Shown piece after piece: positions 6,752 through 8,629 of a stretch of 8,629 nt of DNA (positions within the stretch are counted from its first letter, which is position 1; every line of letters begins with the position of its first letter). The DNA is taken from positions 1 to 8,629 of the forward strand of contig JAZKFP010000055.1 of NCBI GenBank assembly GCA_040386355.1. Direction: 5' to 3'. Origin of the DNA: JAZKFP01 sp040386355 (GTDB taxonomy: Bacteria > Pseudomonadota > Gammaproteobacteria > Pseudomonadales > UBA6940). The notes beneath the pieces were generated by a model. That model saw nothing but the letters and a program-made list of their open reading frames with translations. It had not been told where the DNA came from and ran no database searches. A program made the position numbers and the translations under genes.

Positions 6752-7843
6752 ATGAGCGCCCTACCAGAAATTGAAAATGTAAACGTCGTATCGCAAGAGC
6801 CGTTGATGACGCCAGCGATTTTAAAGGGCCAATTGCCTTTAAATCCAATCGTCAAAAAAGTGGTGCAAGAGGGTCGAGCTCAAGTCAATCGTATTTTAGA
6901 CGGTGAAGATCCGCGATTATTAGTCGTAGTTGGTCCCTGCTCTATTCACGATACGAAAGCGGCTATGGAATATGCACGGCGATTAAAAACATTAGCGGAT
7001 CAAGTCAAAGATTCGATGCTCATTATTATGCGAGTGTATTTTGAAAAACCTAGAACAACCGTGGGTTGGAAAGGATTAATTAATGATCCTTATTTAGACG
7101 ATTCTTTTAAAATTGAAGAAGGTTTAAAAATTGGCCGTAAATTACTCATTGAAATTTCTGAAATTGGTTTACCCACTGCAACTGAAGCATTGGATCCTAT
7201 TTCTCCACAATATATTCAAGATTTAGTGAGCTGGTCAGCCATTGGTGCACGCACCACCGAATCACAAACGCATCGTGAAATGTCGAGTGGATTATCTTCG
7301 CCTGTTGGTTTTAAAAACGGTACGGACGGTAGCCTTGAAGTTGCGATTAATGCATTGTTATCGGTATCGCGCTCACATCGCTTTTTAGGAATTAATAACG
7401 AAGGTCAAGTATCGATTATTCACACACGTGGAAATAAATACGGTCATGTTGTATTACGCGGTGGAAATGATAAACCGAATTACGATTCAGTGAGTGTAAC
7501 GCTGTGCGAAAACGCATTGCGTGAAAAAAATATTAAACAAAATATTATGATTGATTGCAGCCATGCTAATTCCAATAAAGATCCTTATTTGCAGCCACTC
7601 GTTATGGAAAATGTCGTGCAACAAATTACCGAAGGTAACACTTCAATTATTGGTGTAATGATTGAAAGTCATTTAAAAGGCGGTAGTCAAAAATTAACAT
7701 CGGATCGTTCAAAATTAGAATATGGCGTGTCAATTACCGATGGTTGTATTGATTGGGAAACTACGGAAAAATGTTTGTTAAATGCACATAATCGTTTGAA
7801 AGATATTTTGCCAAACCGTAATCGTCGAGAGTCTGCAGCATGA
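6752..7843 (+). CDS. aroG: 3-deoxy-D-arabino-heptulosonate 7-phosphate (DAHP) synthase, class I AroF/G/H type
   Basis: This enzyme condenses phosphoenolpyruvate with erythrose 4-phosphate, the first step of the shikimate pathway, in the cytoplasm. Starting at ATG 6752 with GAGGA five bases upstream it has 363 residues, near the ~350 of E. coli AroG. Recognisable blocks: LLVVVGPCSIHD (metal ligand C63), RVYFEKPRTTVGWKGLIND at 94-112, GARTTESQ at 165-172, SSPVGFKNGTDG at 182-193, IDCSHANSNK (H271), IGVMIESHL (E305) and SITDGCI (D330), which together supply the expected metal site. The N-terminal extension before residue ~45 is the part used for allosteric control in this family; which amino acid inhibits it (Phe, Tyr or Trp) cannot be read from sequence alone, so the aroG symbol is nominal. 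Its TGA overlaps the nfuA start. A palindromic repeat fills the space upstream and no clear promoter was found. Confidence 0.95.
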   Translation: MSALPEIENVNVVSQEPLMTPAILKGQLPLNPIVKKVVQEGRAQVNRILDGEDPRLLVVVGPCSIHDTKAAMEYARRLKTLADQVKDSMLIIMRVYFEKPRTTVGWKGLINDPYLDDSFKIEEGLKIGRKLLIEISEIGLPTATEALDPISPQYIQDLVSWSAIGARTTESQTHREMSSGLSSPVGFKNGTDGSLEVAINALLSVSRSHRFLGINNEGQVSIIHTRGNKYGHVVLRGGNDKPNYDSVSVTLCENALREKNIKQNIMIDCSHANSNKDPYLQPLVMENVVQQITEGNTSIIGVMIESHLKGGSQKLTSDRSKLEYGVSITDGCIDWETTEKCLLNAHNRLKDILPNRNRRESAA

Positions 7844-8445
7844 GCGAATTAATAGAAACTCCTACTATAAAAATTTCAGATGCAGCGCAAGAATATTTGC
7901 GCCAGCTTTTGTCTAAGCAAGAAAGCGTTGGAATGAGCGTTCGTATTTTTGTAGAGCGTGCTGGCACACCACAAGCTGAGTGTTGTATGGCGTATTCACC
8001 AGCCGGTGAACAAGAAGAAAACGATGTCTGCGTTCCATGCGAAGGCTTTAACACCTATTTAGAAGAAAAGAGTGTGCCTTATTTAAAAGATGCTGTGGTC
8101 GATTACAACCCAGATCGTTTTGGTGGGCAATTAACGTTTCGTGCGCCGAATTCAAAAATGCCACAAATAAATGAAAATGCTGGTATTGAAGAACGTATTG
8201 AATATATTTTACAAACTGAAATTAATCCAATGTTGGCAAGTCATGGTGGAAACGTCAGTTTAGAAGAGTACGAAGAAGATACGCATATTGCCGTATTGCG
8301 ATTTGGTGGTGGTTGCCAAGGATGTTCATCGGTTGATTTAACATTAAAAAGCGGTGTTGAAACAACATTGCGTGAACGTATTCCAGAATTACAACAAGTG
8401 GTAGATGTTACGGATCATACGAATCGAGAAAATGCGTATCTTTAA
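7840..8445 (+). CDS. nfuA: Fe-S biogenesis protein NfuA
   Basis: NfuA carries a [4Fe-4S] cluster and delivers it to apo-enzymes, mainly under oxidative or iron stress. The product has 201 residues against 191 in E. coli. Residues ~9-107 form the degenerate A-type (HesB/IscA-like) domain (ISDAAQEYLRQLL, RIFVERAGTPQAEC, FGGQLTFRAPNSKM), and ~115-201 the Nfu domain with the cluster-binding GGGCQGCS (C159, C162) and the C-terminus IPELQQVVDVTDHTNRENAYL. The two-domain form is typical of gammaproteobacteria. The start ATG overlaps the preceding TGA (ATGA), implying translational coupling to the DAHP synthase gene. The A-type domain has an unusual extra CxxC (C64, C67) within NDVCVPCEGF, plus C48-C49, where E. 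coli NfuA has a Cys-free stretch corresponding to the former. No recognisable terminator follows. Confidence 0.97.
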   Translation: MSELIETPTIKISDAAQEYLRQLLSKQESVGMSVRIFVERAGTPQAECCMAYSPAGEQEENDVCVPCEGFNTYLEEKSVPYLKDAVVDYNPDRFGGQLTFRAPNSKMPQINENAGIEERIEYILQTEINPMLASHGGNVSLEEYEEDTHIAVLRFGGGCQGCSSVDLTLKSGVETTLRERIPELQQVVDVTDHTNRENAYL

Positions 8446-8462
8446 TAATTGTTAAATAAATC

Positions 8463-8489
8463 TCAAACGCTAGGGCTATATAGCGAACG
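8463..8489 (-). repeat. 27-base dispersed repeat, right copy
   Basis: The reverse complement matches 26-52 at 25 of 27 bases. It starts 18 bases after the nfuA stop and includes a short stem, CGCTA (8468-8472) with TAGCG (8481-8485). Beyond this block similarity to the left copy ends, so here only an end fragment of the element is present. Confidence 0.7.
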
Positions 8490-8546
8490 TAAATTGTTTT
8501 CCATATTGTATATCTTATGAATAATGTTTTGTGGGAAAGTACATGC

Positions 8547-8566
8547 GGGCGAATGATTATTCGCCC
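8547..8566. repeat. Short palindromic repeat of GGGCGAAT type
   Basis: GGGCGAAT (8547-8554) and ATTCGCCC (8559-8566) form a perfect 8-bp stem with a four-base loop, followed by CTACG. Repeats of this appearance recur between genes in many bacterial genomes. A second, inverted partial copy is at 8619-8629. Confidence 0.7.
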
Positions 8567-8618
8567 CTACGATGATCTTCAAAGACTAGCGTACTGTTAG
8601 GAAATTAATAATTCTTGC

Positions 8619-8629
8619 AGGGGCGAATA
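8619..8629. repeat. Second GGGCGAAT repeat, cut by the window end
   Basis: AGGGGCGAATA here is the exact reverse complement of 8558-8568, about 50 bases from it. The window stops inside the repeat, so its full extent is not visible. Confidence 0.6.

Noticed and set aside
6592..6855. 87-codon minus-strand frame covering the repeat before the DAHP synthase gene
   Set aside because: It runs through the palindromic element and into the antisense strand of the aro gene, with low-complexity Cys/Ser/Arg-rich translation. It is a by-product of the GC-rich repeat.
26..8489. The whole window as a composite transposon bounded by the 27-base inverted repeats
   Set aside because: The enclosed genes are core housekeeping genes and no transposase is present, so dispersed repeats are the simpler explanation.

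Overview
The window looks like chromosomal DNA from a low-GC gammaproteobacterium. NfuA has the two-domain layout typical of that class (degenerate A-type domain plus Nfu domain), and the DAHP synthase is of the E. coli AroF/G/H type. AT-rich intergenic DNA, GTG/TTG starts and many structured repeats would fit Legionellales or Coxiellaceae-like lineages. That placement is an inference from gene content; no marker here fixes the genus.

Layout. Positions 1-483 hold no convincing gene, but contain a ~200 bp palindromic, MITE-like repeat (34-230) and AT-rich DNA with two tiny dubious frames. On the minus strand, 484-1719 is an unrecognised gene split by a single in-frame TAA. Also on the minus strand is a 535-residue, membrane-anchored, probably periplasmic protein (1888-3495) whose C-terminus weakly recalls the DUF945/YdgA family. 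Diverging from it on the plus strand is a tightly spaced four-gene run: a multi-pass membrane protein (3607-4359), hisI (4382-4783), cysS (4812-6233) and yidD (6260-6535). Gaps of 22, 28 and 26 bases suggest one transcript.

A second palindromic repeat (6572-6732) fills most of the next gap and ends 9 bases before the ribosome-binding site of a class I DAHP synthase (6752-7843). The stop codon of that gene overlaps the start of nfuA (7840-8445) by four bases. The last 184 bases hold no gene: they carry a 27-base fragment nearly identical to the left edge of the first repeat, and two copies of a GGGCGAAT/ATTCGCCC-type palindromic repeat, the second cut by the window edge.

The recognised genes are housekeeping: histidine and aromatic amino acid synthesis, cysteinyl-tRNA formation, membrane protein insertion and Fe-S cluster delivery. 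No defence system, transposase, CRISPR array, tRNA or rRNA was seen. The features most worth a second look are the two MITE-like elements, the repeat shared by both window ends, and the split gene.
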